In this document: positions 8,052 to 19,232 of the stretch, in pieces
How positions within the stretch are numbered: the first letter of the stretch is position 1
Layout of the letters: every line of letters begins with the position of its first letter
NCBI GenBank assembly: GCA_001643675.2
Contig: LSRY02000069.1
Span: forward strand, 5,001 to 69,000
Origin: Monocercomonoides exilis
Taxonomy: Eukaryota; Preaxostyla; Oxymonadida; Polymastigidae
DNA: 64,000 nucleotides
Direction of reading: 5' to 3'
Notes under the pieces: generated by a model
The model's input: the letters and a program-made list of their open reading frames with translations, nothing else
The model's database searches: none
What the model was told of the DNA's origin: nothing
Program-made: the position numbers and the translations under genes

Positions 8052-9420
8052 TCAAACAAATACAAAATAATCAGAAATGTCCAACGATAATGCATCGTCA
8101 TAATATTTTTGGTGTAGAAAATCAAATATTCCATAAAGGCTTACAATTGTATCTTCATATCCTTCTTCTTCCATCTTTTCAAGCACTTTCCATTTCGGCT
8201 CTTTTCTTTTCGCTTCTTCTATTTTGTTATCCGTCTTTTTTTTCAATTTCTTCGAAACATTCAAAAAGAAATGCAAATATTTACTTAATATTTTGTCTTT
8301 CAATGTTGAATGCCGAATCTCCTCCAAAACAGCATCAATAGCACCGCTTTTCAACTAGTCTTCAACTTTCACAACTCTATTGTATGCTGCATTTCCCAAC
8401 GGCCAAATGCACTGAAAGCGAATTCCTCTGTAATTATCCTTAGCTGCTCGATGAACCTGAACAATGCTGCTCATAAGTTCAGAACATTCTTCAATCTTCG
8501 ATCTACAATAGTTAAAACAAACTCTATTGTATTGAGCCATTCCATCAAAGCAAGCACCTTTTCCTCTTCTTTTTCTCTCTTCCAATCAACATATTTCGAC
8601 AGCTCTTCCAATTCTCTTGCTGCCTCTCTCGTAAAATGCAGTGCATTGATAATAGCATCCCCCAAGCTTTTGTCATACTCCAATCTTGCAACCAAAAACT
8701 TCCAAGAAGACTGATACGTAAGCCGGGTGAGGTTTAGATGTTCCTGATGATATTTCATGATCACTGTCATTTCATTTAAATACAGCTCTTTATCTATTTT
8801 CAAATAAAAAAAGGGGAAAAAGCCTAACAATATCAAAAAGGAAATCAAAACGTTCATACATAAAATTGGTCAACACAACTCAATGCCAATAAAGCAATTT
8901 CCACATACTTTTGGACTTTCTATTTTTCCTCTTTCTTCAATGCAGCTTTCAATAGACAAGTTGCACAAATAGAAGTCAATTTATGTGAGAAGTTGCAACT
9001 TAGAGAAATATGGCTTTCGCAAAGTTCAGCAAGCAAATTATCATTCTTTTCTTCTTTTTTCCTTTCTTCTTCAACAATCTTCTTCTCAAATCTTTTGTTC
9101 AACAGAGAATATTTAAAAAGATAACTCCGTAAGTCTTTCAACTCTATCCAATACCCAATATATTTCATCAGCAAAATAGCATTTTCCATTCGCATTTTCT
9201 TTTCTTCAATCATTTTATCAATTTTATTGAAAAAATTTTTTGTAAATATTGCATAAAGTTCTTCTTTGTCCATCTCGTCCATTAATCCGTTCATTTCTTC
9301 GATTTTCTGTCTTTGCTCATCAGTTGAGTTGTTGCTCAACTGAGAAAACAATTCTTCAAAAAAAAAAAAAAAGAAAAGAAAGAACGAAATGCAATTGGCA
9401 GAATTCAAAATGAAAGATGT
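8052..9420 (-). pseudogene. Decayed member of a Monocercomonoides-type hypothetical protein family
   Basis: Read on minus from about 9372, successive blocks give a recognisable protein: DEQRQKIEEMNGLMDEM, ENAILLMKYIGYW, LYLNEMTVIMKYHQEH, AARELEELSKYVDWKR, AAKDNYRGIRFQCI, KMEEEGYEDTIVSLY and a terminal SDYFVFV. I recall this order as a large family of hypothetical proteins in Monocercomonoides; this is memory, not a search. The gene is broken. There is an in-frame TAG at 8920-8922, an intron-like gap near 8790-8860 whose phases do not match, a frame change near 8480-8500, and an in-frame TAG at 8355-8357. The stop after SDYFVFV at 8052 sits where the family normally ends. No function is known to me. 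Confidence 0.7.
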
Positions 9421-12400
9421 TTGCAAACAAGTGAACTCTTTTGTATTGTTAGTCTCCTGCGCCTTTAAAAATTCATTGCGTTCAAAAAAACAACACAATT
9501 TTTCACATTATATTTGAATAAGTGTATGTTTGGATAGAAGAATAAGATGAAAATATAACCTCAAAATAGTCATACAAATATTTGCATTCATACTGATTTT
9601 CTTTTTGTTGACATTCTGGCAAAGAATTATGAAGATAAACAACTCAAATCCTTTTTTCTTTATTTGTAATGGATTCCATGATCATCCGATTTGAAAGAAC
9701 TGGAATATTCCATTCACAGAATGAGAAATCCGTGAGTGAACATAACCTGTAGAGCTAGGAATATTATTTCCTGTGTGACAACAGACAATGGTGGAGATGC
9801 AATAATTTTGAAATTCTGCCTGATGATTATTGGTAATTGGATGTCCAAGGAGAATATAACAATTTCATCAATTACACAAAAAGATGTAATGTATGTATTT
9901 TGTATTGTTCTATTGATTGTGAAGATATTTCCATCTGTATTCTTTCCAAAGTGCAGGAATCCGAATTATTGTTGAAATGACCAATCTCCGCTTTGTGGAG
10001 CAATACAATGAGAATGGAGCTGATTATTATATAGACATTGGGAAATAAATGAAGTTACGCAAGATACATGATTTTCATAATTTTTTATTTGGTGCAAGAG
10101 GTGAAAACAAATTCGACTAAAGTTTTATTGAATGAAGATAATAAGGAGTTCAGTGAAGGATAAATCTTCACAAAATTATATAGAATTTAGGAGCGTAAGG
10201 CAGTGGAGCAGTTTGGGTTATTTTTGGACAACGTCTGTCCATTAATATCGAGGGAAGGATATTTATCACATAAAAAAGGCAAGAATTCAACGAAAAAAAT
10301 GAGAACCCCAAAATGACAATTTAATTTTTAAGGTTTTCCTGTTTCTCGGACTGCGCCAGACGGACGTGGAAAGCAACAAAATTCTATTTGTGATTCCGCT
10401 TTTGTTTCAAAAGAGCGGAGAAACGCCAACTACGAGACATCCAATTATCGAGTATTTTTTAGCAATCGAACGGCATTCAGGTCAACCACATTTGAATTTC
10501 ATTCTTCGAAGGGACATTCATTTTGAGCGAGCAAGACGACTATCATTCGAAGTTTGCTTTCTTCGACGCCACAGGCAACTACAGAAAAATACAGAATACT
10601 TTTGATCAACCTCTTCAAGCGCAGACAGTCAGAGATTCTTTTGTTATGCTCCATTTGCGTAGCATCGATGCGGAGTTGATTTGTGGGGACTTTGTTGCTT
10701 TGTATTGGGTGCGCTGAGGGTTTTGCAGAAATTAGACAAGATGGCCATGTTTTCTCAGACGAACATTGAGAGTGGACAATTTCTCTGGCGACTGTTTAAT
10801 GTGTTTATTTCTGATTGTTATGCTGTTGGCCTGTGCTTATCTTGCGTTGTGGCTTCAAATAAGAAATGGTTTTAAAAATGGGGAATTTTTCAGATGTTGC
10901 TTTCAACCGAACATATTTTCTGGTGCTGATTGAGTTCACTATGCTTCTTGAGTGCCAACAAGAAGAATGAGCATCACGCATTCATCTTCTTTTCGTGTTA
11001 CAGCAATTATTGAAGCAGTAACATTTTTTTCATGCATAAGTGTTTCAACAGAGAGAGGTGGCTAATACAATGAGACTGGAAATTCAATTGTTTATCGGTG
11101 GAAACAGCAGTGGTGGCGCAAGAAAAGCAAAAGAATGCTTCAACCAGGTGCAGGATAATAGAGACATTTGTTGAAGCAGCAGAACTGTGAGGAAACAAAT
11201 GAAAACGAAAGAAAAAGGAAAGAACGAAGAGGAGAAAGAGAAGGAAGAAGTTTCTGAGAAATTTAGTAAAATATAAAATTGATATTTGAGAAAAGAATAA
11301 TGAGGAAATGAAAGAAAAGATGAAGAAGAATGAGAAAGAGAAATAGATGAGATAGAAGGAGAGAAAGACGATAAAGAAGAAGAAGGGAAAGAAAGGGAAG
11401 AAGATGAAGATTTTTCAAGCGATTTAAAAAAAAAAATTAGCAATCGCATGTAATTCATCATTGATCAAATGCAAAGACACTCATATATAAATCCTGTAAA
11501 AATTCATTCTCTCGTTGCTTTTTCGATGTAACTTACTCTTCTGCTAATTATGTAATACTGGCGAAAAAGAATTTTCATCTTTTTCTTCTTTCGCTGCATG
11601 CAAGTCTGTTAATACTTGTGGCTTCACTTCTTTTTCGATTCGGAAGCAGTTAGACAAATCAAATTCGAATACGTCGATTTTCTTGTCTTTTTCTTTTTGA
11701 AACGAAACTTTTGGGGGGAAACTTGAACGAGAAGCTGTTTGATTGTCATCTGATTTATTGTTACTGTCAGTCCCAATGACAAAAATCGAATCTTTATACT
11801 TCAAACCTTCAAGCCTTACATCAATTGACGGATTGTTTTTGCTTTTGGGTTATTTTTCAGAAAAACATCGAAGATCATTTCCAACAAATCTTTCGATGAA
11901 TCGGTGCCGTGTGATTTATATGGATTTTCATTCTCTGCCTCGTCTTTAGCGAGTTTTGTTTCTTCTTCTTAACTTACTTTTCGCTTTTATCCATTTAAAA
12001 AAAAACGAATTCAAATTCCACAAACAGCTCTTTTTGACTCATCTTCCATCTCATATAATGCTTCAAAGCTCTGCCCACCTCCACTTACCTGTTCATGTAC
12101 TGCTTTTGCTTTGTCAGTTCGTTAAGATTCATCGTTGCTGCATCTCTCAAACCAGATCCATGCATCAGCGACTTTGCTATGTTCGGCCTATCTTATTCAA
12201 GTGCAACAAGAGCAGGCTCTACGCTATTCACTTTTGCAGATGATACAGCACAATCATAAATGGAGAGACCCACAGATGAGACGGATCATGTACATAAAAA
12301 GGAATGGAAGGAGATTCCGGTTTGATGTCTGATTCAATGCCTGTTGAAGATATTAGAGAAGAGGAAATAGATTTTGATGAAGCATTCCCTTCATTATTCT

Positions 12401-13885
12401 AAAAGATCACTGCACCTTTCGTCTTAATGCAGAACTCTTTTACAATTAAACAATCTTCACTTTCTTCCTTCTTATAAACACTTTTCTTTCATGACTTAAA
12501 CAAAGCTCCTTCCGCCTTCTCGAAACCATTGTGTCAAGATGCTGAGGAGGCTTACGACGCATCCCCACATCCCTCCAACTGTTCAAAAATGCATAATTAA
12601 TCAGGAAGAAGCTGGAATCCTTGCATCGTTTCACAAACATGCTGAACGGCAGTATGCATCTTCGACGAAGCAGCGAATTATACGGAGAATAAAGAACGGA
12701 AGAAGTGTAGAAGAGCAAGACGAGCAATTTTCTAAAGGAAGTGTTCGTCTGAAGAAATGAGTTGACTTATTGAGTGAATTCCAGAAGAGAAGGCTTCCTT
12801 CTGAGCGAAGGACAATGAACATATATCTTTTAAATTGGACAACTGAAACTAAAGTGATGACAGCACCAATCGTTAATGACAAATCAGACACAATTGACAT
12901 CATATCTTTCGAAGTTATATTGCTTCCAGCCATCTCATAGCACTTTTTCCTTGTGAAATCCTGAAGCAAGACGAGTAATAATTTATTTTCTTCGCATATT
13001 TTTCTTCGTCTTCGCTTCTTTTGGTAATTTCAGCAAAATCAAATCGGTTCATTGATAATCTCATCGAATCTTTGCTATTGAAAGACAGACAATTTGACGA
13101 TAGCACGCTCAGCAGCAGCTGTGCCAACTTCGTTGAAAGCGGGATAAAAGAGGAAAACGACTCTTTCACTTCAAACACGGATTCGATGTCTGCTTTGCCC
13201 CAGTACTTGTTGTTGACGAAGTGCAGCGGTGAGGAAGAGAAGCTGATTTTCGCAAATAACGCTGAGCTGAACTAGGTGTTCATGCAAATTGTTAGATCAA
13301 TCCGCAATGTATAATCTTCTCCATTCAAAGATGCGATCGAAGAAGAAGGTTGTTTTTTTCAAGAATTCCTTGGATCAATAAGTCCTGTGAATGGCTCTCT
13401 TAAGACGGAACCTCTTAGTTCCCCAAAAAAACAGGTGTCAGGAAGCACTCTTTTGTTTCATCCAATCTCATCTTCATTCAGATCTCCTTGTCTTTTTTTT
13501 CGTATTGTGACTCTTATGATGATTTTCTTGATGAAAAAGATGAAGAAAAGAGGATAATCTCCAAAGGAGAGGAAGATTTGATTTGGAAGCATATCAGGAT
13601 CTTGTTCAGTGCTTTGGGACAAATGCTAAAATACAAATAACAACAAACAAAATAAGAAATGAAAAGAAAAAAGGGCTAAATAGAAAAAATTGATGTTTAA
13701 GGATTTGAAAAATTGACAGTAGCTGTATCATTGGACGATGCCATTTTATGTTCAAATATCATTTTCATAATGTGAATTTTTACAAAATAATTTTATTATG
13801 GTCATAATCTTCTTTTTTTCATTTTTATTTTTCTTTGTTTTCTTTCAAAATAAATTGAAAAATTAAGAAGATAAGACTTTCAATA
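9421..13885. other. Intergenic region with eroded coding scraps
   Basis: No intact gene is supported. Short protein-like scraps in shifting frames occur on plus at about 10360-10720 and 12539-12760. On minus they occur at about 13178-12915, 12969-12631 and 11804-11544; one of these reads VEDAYCRSACL at its end and another begins FEVKESFSSFIPLSTKLAQL. They look like remains of one or more old genes, but I cannot assign them. A purine-rich stretch lies at 11200-11420. The last 200 bases before 13886 are the AT-rich leader of TRM13. Confidence 0.45.
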
Positions 13886-16698
13886 ATGGATTTGCAAGAT
13901 ATTCAAGAGACGAAATTTCGGCAAGCAAAACCAGGGCAATGTCATTTTTATATTCCAAAAAAGAATCGCTTTTGCTCGTTTACTCCAAGAGATGGTGAAG
14001 ATTATTGTGCAATGCATTCCCAAGGAAAAATAGTCGGAGATCAAGTTATAAAGCGTATTCCATGTCCTTTAGATCCAAAACAGTTTGCAATCTTATTTTT
14101 AATATTCATTTGTAATTCTCTTCAGTACTGTAATTGAGACAGAATTGCAAAAGCATTTAGCTAAATGCAATGCTGGTAAAAAAAGAGAAGAGAAGTTACC
14201 TTTTTTTCGAAAGGGCATCAATTTAGCTCGGAAAGTATTTAATAAAAAATCATCTTTTCCAGGAAAGGAGATGAAAAAACCTTTATTCGGACCTGTTGCT
14301 TTAAAAATTTTGAGGGCCCTTCGTCACATATCCCAAGTGAACATTGATTCACTTGATAATTACTCTCTTTGTCCGAACATTTTTGTTCGTTCTGAAAGCT
14401 TCGAAGAAATAATTTCTTCCATTCCGCAAAATGAGTATGAATTTTAATTGAATGTATCATTCCATTTCTTTGACTTTGTTCAGACGTTTTCACTTTGTAT
14501 TGAGGGAAAAACATTTATATCAGCAGAGTGCTCTTATTGAAATTGGGCGTCGAATGGGATTAATGAACATTTCAACATGTGACAAATCCAATCCAAGGAT
14601 TACCCAAGAACGTTCACTTGAAATTAGTAATGAAAAGCAGATGCTTCCACCATCTTTTAAATTTGATGCATCAAAACATCTTTTTATTGAATTCGGAGCT
14701 GGAAAAGGAGGTCTGTCTCATGCAATTTTGCTCGCATCGCCGATAGATAGAGGTATTAGTTATTAAGAACATAGTCTTTACAACAATTATATTTATGAAG
14801 TATTTTATTCCCGTCCAACATTTTTATTGATTGAAAGAGAATCCCGAAGACTTGTTCAAGACAGGCACATGAGATGGTGGATGAAGAAAAAACAAAGCGA
14901 ACAACAGATGATGCAAGTGTCAGACAATCGTACAAAGGAAGAGGATAATTTCGTTTCATGCGACAATAAAGAAAGTGTTGAAATGGAACAAACAATCGAA
15001 GAAAATGAAGAAGAAATCGTTCATCGAATTAGAATAGATATATCTGATGTGATTCTTGGAAAAATTGATGGGGTAATGGATTACATTCAACCAAAGGAAG
15101 AAATTTTATCATTGGATCAGAGCACTTCTCTTTCTCCTCCTCCTCCTTCTTCTTCTTCTTCTTCTTCTTCTTGCCCGACAACTCATTCTGCATTTGTTCC
15201 TTCTTTTTTAATATCTGAGGATGAAAAAATTGTTGAAAAGTGGATTTCTTCCTACGTGAAGAGCGAACAAGAGCGTTCTGTGGCTGAAAATGAGCAAAGC
15301 ACAAAAGAAGGTGAAAGAATAATCGAAGATTCAGAAAAAATTTTTCAGAAAGGAGAAGTTTACAAAGAGGAAATGAATGTTGAAGATGAAATGCTTTGCA
15401 ATAAAAAGGAAAAGATAATTTTAGCCAAACATGAAAAGGACGATGCTTCATGTAATTGCGCAAAGAGAAGGAAAATAGACGAATGCGATCAAATTGAACA
15501 GTTTGGAGATCCAAATATAAGCTGCTCAAATGGTTGCGCGAAATGTCAATCAAAGAATAACACAGAAAAGTACAAAGTCAAAAATAAAAAGAAACCAGCA
15601 AAAGATAATAGCGCAATACATCTTCCTCCTCATACTGGAATTGTAGCAATAGGGTGTGTTTTGATCCAATTTGAACATTAGAATTTATGAACATTATTCG
15701 AATATGCAATTTGGAAAGAGTTTTTATTGCATATATTCATTATGATTTTTTCTTTTTCTTTCATTTTTTGTATTCATTTTTAAAAATGAAAGTGCTTTTA
15801 ATCCAAATTTCATTAAGCCATTTATGTTTCTATTATTTCTGTGAACCTTATGTTTTATTTTTTTTACGTAACAATGATTGAATTTTTAATTGCTTTCATA
15901 TTCAGCAAGCATCTTTGTGGAGGAGCAACAGATATTACACTTAGAGCTCTGGAAAACTTTGTTGGAGGCGAAAAGCAAAATGAAGAAAATGCGAATGAGA
16001 AAAAAGATGGAATAGAAACATCAAGTGGAAGTGAAGACGAGCTTAGGAAAGAAAGCGAGAAGTTCAATTGTAACAGGAGATTAGACATGCTTCGGGGCAT
16101 AATGATTGCAACATGCTGTCATCACAGATGCACATATGATCAATACATAAGTTTGCTTTCCTTATTTGAATATCGAAATAATGTTTTGATGAATTGCGTC
16201 TCATTATTAATTGTGACTACGGATAGATCCAACATATCTCGAAGAATATGATATTGGTGAAGAAGAATTTAAGGTGATTACTCGAATGGCTGCTTGGGGG
16301 TGTGGTGGAGAGAAAATGAAGAAACAATTTGTTTTTGATTTGAAAGATAAAGAAGAAGGATCAAATGATCCATTGAAGCTTAAAATTAAAATCAATGAAG
16401 AAGTGAAAATGAACAAAGAAAAGAGAGAAAAAGAAGAATCAGACGAGTCAAGAATTGTTCAAATGAAATGCGAAGTCAGCAACGATGAAAAAGAAACAGA
16501 AGCAAATCCATCAAATCAAATACCAAAATTGAAAAAAGAAGATGAAGAAATATTTAAGCTTGTTCAAGAGTTGAAAGAACCACTTGAGTCGGATCAAGGC
16601 TTGCAGTAATTTTCTTTTTATTTTATTTTTATTTTTATTTTTTTCAAAATAAAAAAGAAAAAGAAAAAAGAAAAGAAAAAAGAAAAGAAAAAAAGAAA

Positions 16699-16756
<58 letters not shown>

Positions 16757-17077
16757 CTTTGTGATGGAAATTTTTCTTTTTTTCTTTTTAATGTGTTTCT
16801 GCTTTTTTTCTGATGATATTCGATTTATTTCTTTGTTGTTATGTATTTTTGCAATATATTAGTCACTCTACACACGATAGGTAGAGCGTGCAAACTGTTT
16901 CTGGATTTTGGAAGAGTCGAAGCAATTCGGAAAATGTTTATCAAGAGAAAAAAGGAGCACACTCCATCTTCTTTAAATCCTCCATCTGTTGCAGGCATTC
17001 TTCATTACTGCCCTCAAGAAATTACACCAGAAAATACTTTGCTTTATGCAATTCTTCCACCAGATAACAGTTCTTGA
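13886..17077 (+). CDS. TRM13: tRNA:m4X modification enzyme TRM13 (2'-O-methyltransferase)
   Basis: TRM13 2'-O-methylates position 4 of the acceptor stem of certain tRNAs using S-adenosylmethionine. The N terminus has the CCCH-type finger (GQCHFYIPKKNRFCSF...YCAMH). It is followed by the CHHC-type finger (IPCPLDPKHTV...LQKHLAKCN), formed only after removal of the first intron. The methyltransferase core shows FIEFGAGKGGLSHAI, then after splicing AIGKHLCGGATDITLRAL and IATCCHHRC. The C terminus (ACKLFLDFGR, ENTLLYAILP) matches the family end. Exons: 13886-14082, 14126-14434, 14484-14752, 14801-15653, 15906-16150, 16227-16605, 16885-17077. All phases agree, giving about 814 residues. The last junction is the least sure. 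The excess over the human length (about 480) lies in acidic, low-complexity inserts at about 14880-15600 and 15960-16080, and in exon 6. The last intron carries a GA microsatellite. Confidence 0.9.
16704..16753 (+). repeat. (GA)n microsatellite in the last TRM13 intron
   Basis: About 24 GA units follow a purine-rich AAAAGAAA stretch, inside the intron predicted between 16606 and 16884. It is the only long dinucleotide repeat on this scale in the window. Confidence 0.9.
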
Positions 17078-17449
17078 ATTGACAGAAATGATTTTGAGAA
17101 AAAACGAGCGTATTTCTGTGTTTTATTATTTTCTTTTTAATGAGCTGAGAAAAAAGCAAACACTTTTTCTGAAATGAAGTATTTTGATAAAAAATAATTT
17201 TATAACGATGAATACAAAAATGCTTAATGAGTACTGTATTTGCAAAATTATTTCTTTATTCTATATCAGCAATCATTATAAGCACTTTAATTGAAAAAAT
17301 GAAACTCATAAGATTTTTTTTGGTTCTGTGGTTGTTTGTTGTTTTTGAAGATATTTTTTTATGTTAATGGGCAAACGTATTTTTTTAAGCTTATTCGAAA
17401 AAGTTTCCTATTCAACAATCCGGTTTATAGTTTATCATACAAGTTATAT
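17078..17449. other. Spacer between TRM13 and SLBP
   Basis: AT-rich sequence holding the TRM13 3' flank and the SLBP leader. The SLBP frame is open upstream to about 17336 but has no in-frame ATG there. A short upstream exon ending in the 17360-17390 region cannot be excluded. Nothing else is seen. Confidence 0.5.
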
Positions 17450-18774
17450 ATGTTTCCAAACGAATTGCAAAAGTTAGATTGTCCGTCCCAAGACGAAATG
17501 AAAGTGGAATCGAAATTAGAAGTTCAGAACTCAAAGTTCTTAAAAAGCAGTTTTCAAGCCCAATCGAATGATAAGGAATTGGATCAAGTGAAGAGCGCAT
17601 TTTCATCGGGATACGCGTCGCAAATATTTTCAACTGAAAATGAGCAAAACATTTCACATGGTTCTCAGCCAATTACAGCGCCACTTTTTCCAACGCCACC
17701 CACATTCACCAACTTTCATTCTCCTCCTTTCACACCGCCTATGCAATCGAGTTTTGAGTCTCCATTTTCACCATTTTCCCAACATGCCCTGTTTTCACCA
17801 ACATTTAGTCCTTCTCTTTTCTTTGAAACTCACCCTTCTTATCCTCGTTCTCCTCCGACTTATCACAACCATATAAAACAAACAACAATGTTCAATTCAT
17901 CTTTTCAGCAAAATTTATCAAATAATTGTGGATATGAAGACAGTGGAGCTTTATTTGATGATGAAGATTGGTCAAATCCTGAAAAGAAAAAAAGAAGGAT
18001 TGAACAAAGAGAAAAGCAAATTATTTATGGAAAAAGCACAAGTGGATATCGCAATTACGTTTCTGCAGTTAAAAAGTATTGACGAATTATTATTATTATT
18101 TATATATTTCTCACTATTTCGTCGTAATTATTAATAGAGATCAACGTGATCCGCATATTCATCCATCAACGCCAAAGCCTGAATGGAACTGCTCAAAGCG
18201 AGCATTTGATTCCGTTGTTCGCTCGTGGAGGCGCTATCTGCATGGGTGGGATGACCACAATTCTGAGAAGTATCCCTACGAAACAACTGAAGTTGTGAGC
18301 GCCGAAGAAATGAAGAAACGAAGTGAAATTTTAGAACTCATGGATGAAGAAATGGAGAAAAAAGAAGAAAGAATAAATCAAAGTGGGAAAGAGGAAAGCA
18401 ATATTTCAGCATTTGATCAGATTAAGGAGAATGTTGATGAAGATGAAAAACCAGTTGATCTGGCAATTATCGAAAAAGAAGAGCAAATGGAAAGCGAAAA
18501 AAAGCGACTAAAGACAATGCAAACAACTGAAACAAACGAAGAATGTGATGTGAAACAGCAAAAGATTGCTTTAGAAAAAAAAGAAACAAAGCCAATTGTT
18601 GAAGAAGATAAAAAGTTAAATGCTATAATTCAGAAGGAAGAAACAGATGCGAGTGGAATAATTAATGGAAAGAAGAAGAAGAAGAAGAGAAGTGCAAAGA
18701 CTACTGAAAAAGATAACGAATGGGATAAGCTCCTTGATGAAACTCCCGACATCGATGATTGGGCAGCTTGTTGA
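17450..18774 (+). CDS. SLBP: Histone mRNA stem-loop-binding protein
   Basis: SLBP binds the 3' stem-loop of replication-dependent histone mRNAs and drives their processing and translation. The RNA-binding domain spans about residues 176-240: KRRIEQREKQIIYGKSTSGY, then after the intron HPSTPKPEWNCSKRAFDSVV and SWRRYLHGWDDH. It keeps the family's YGK.T..Y pattern, the HP.TP motif (TPKP in place of the common TPNK) and the WR..LH.WD end. Exons are 17450-18075 and 18138-18774, joined in phase 2 across a 62-nt intron; the protein has about 420 residues. The N-terminal part is Pro/Phe/Ser-rich and the C-terminal part is Glu/Lys-rich, ending in a KKKKKKR stretch and an acidic tail with two tryptophans. 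ATG 17450 is the first in-frame methionine. The presence of SLBP implies stem-loop histone mRNAs in this organism. Confidence 0.9.
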
Positions 18775-19232
18775 TTTTTTGGTGTTGAAGAACATATCAA
18801 AGAAAGAAAGGTTTAATTTCAACAAATATTTATTTATTAAACTTTCTTTGCAATTGAAAATTTGAAGCATTCTGCTTAATTTTATCAATTCCTCACTGTT
18901 TGATTTATCATTTCTATCTTATTTTATGCCATGCACCTTTTCTTTGCTATTAATTCAAGAAAACTCATTGGAAATTACAACTGGTTGTTGAACATTATGT
19001 ATTTTCTAAGTCATATTTTTACAATCTCTGAATAACATACAAAATAAATAATCAAAGAATGAAATGTGAGTATAAGTGTTGATAATTAATGAACACTGAA
19101 AAAAATAGGAAAATAATAATAAAATATCTGTCAAAATGCTGTTAATTTTTTTTCTTTAATTATTTGTCGCTTCATCTTAAGAGATTATTATTTAACAAAA
19201 TTTCTTTCTTTGTTGGACGTCTCAATGAATTT
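18775..19232. other. Convergent intergenic region
   Basis: This separates the 3' end of SLBP (plus) from the 3' end of the giant coiled-coil gene (minus). It is AT-rich and contains several AATAAA-like words. No ORF or RNA gene is seen. Confidence 0.5.

Noticed and set aside
8052-9420. Reading TAG as glutamine to rescue the pseudogene
   Set aside because: Some oxymonads use a variant code, but here TAA and TGA end genes exactly at expected C termini (actin, SsnA, TRM13). The locus has also lost frame at two other places, so recoding would not restore it.
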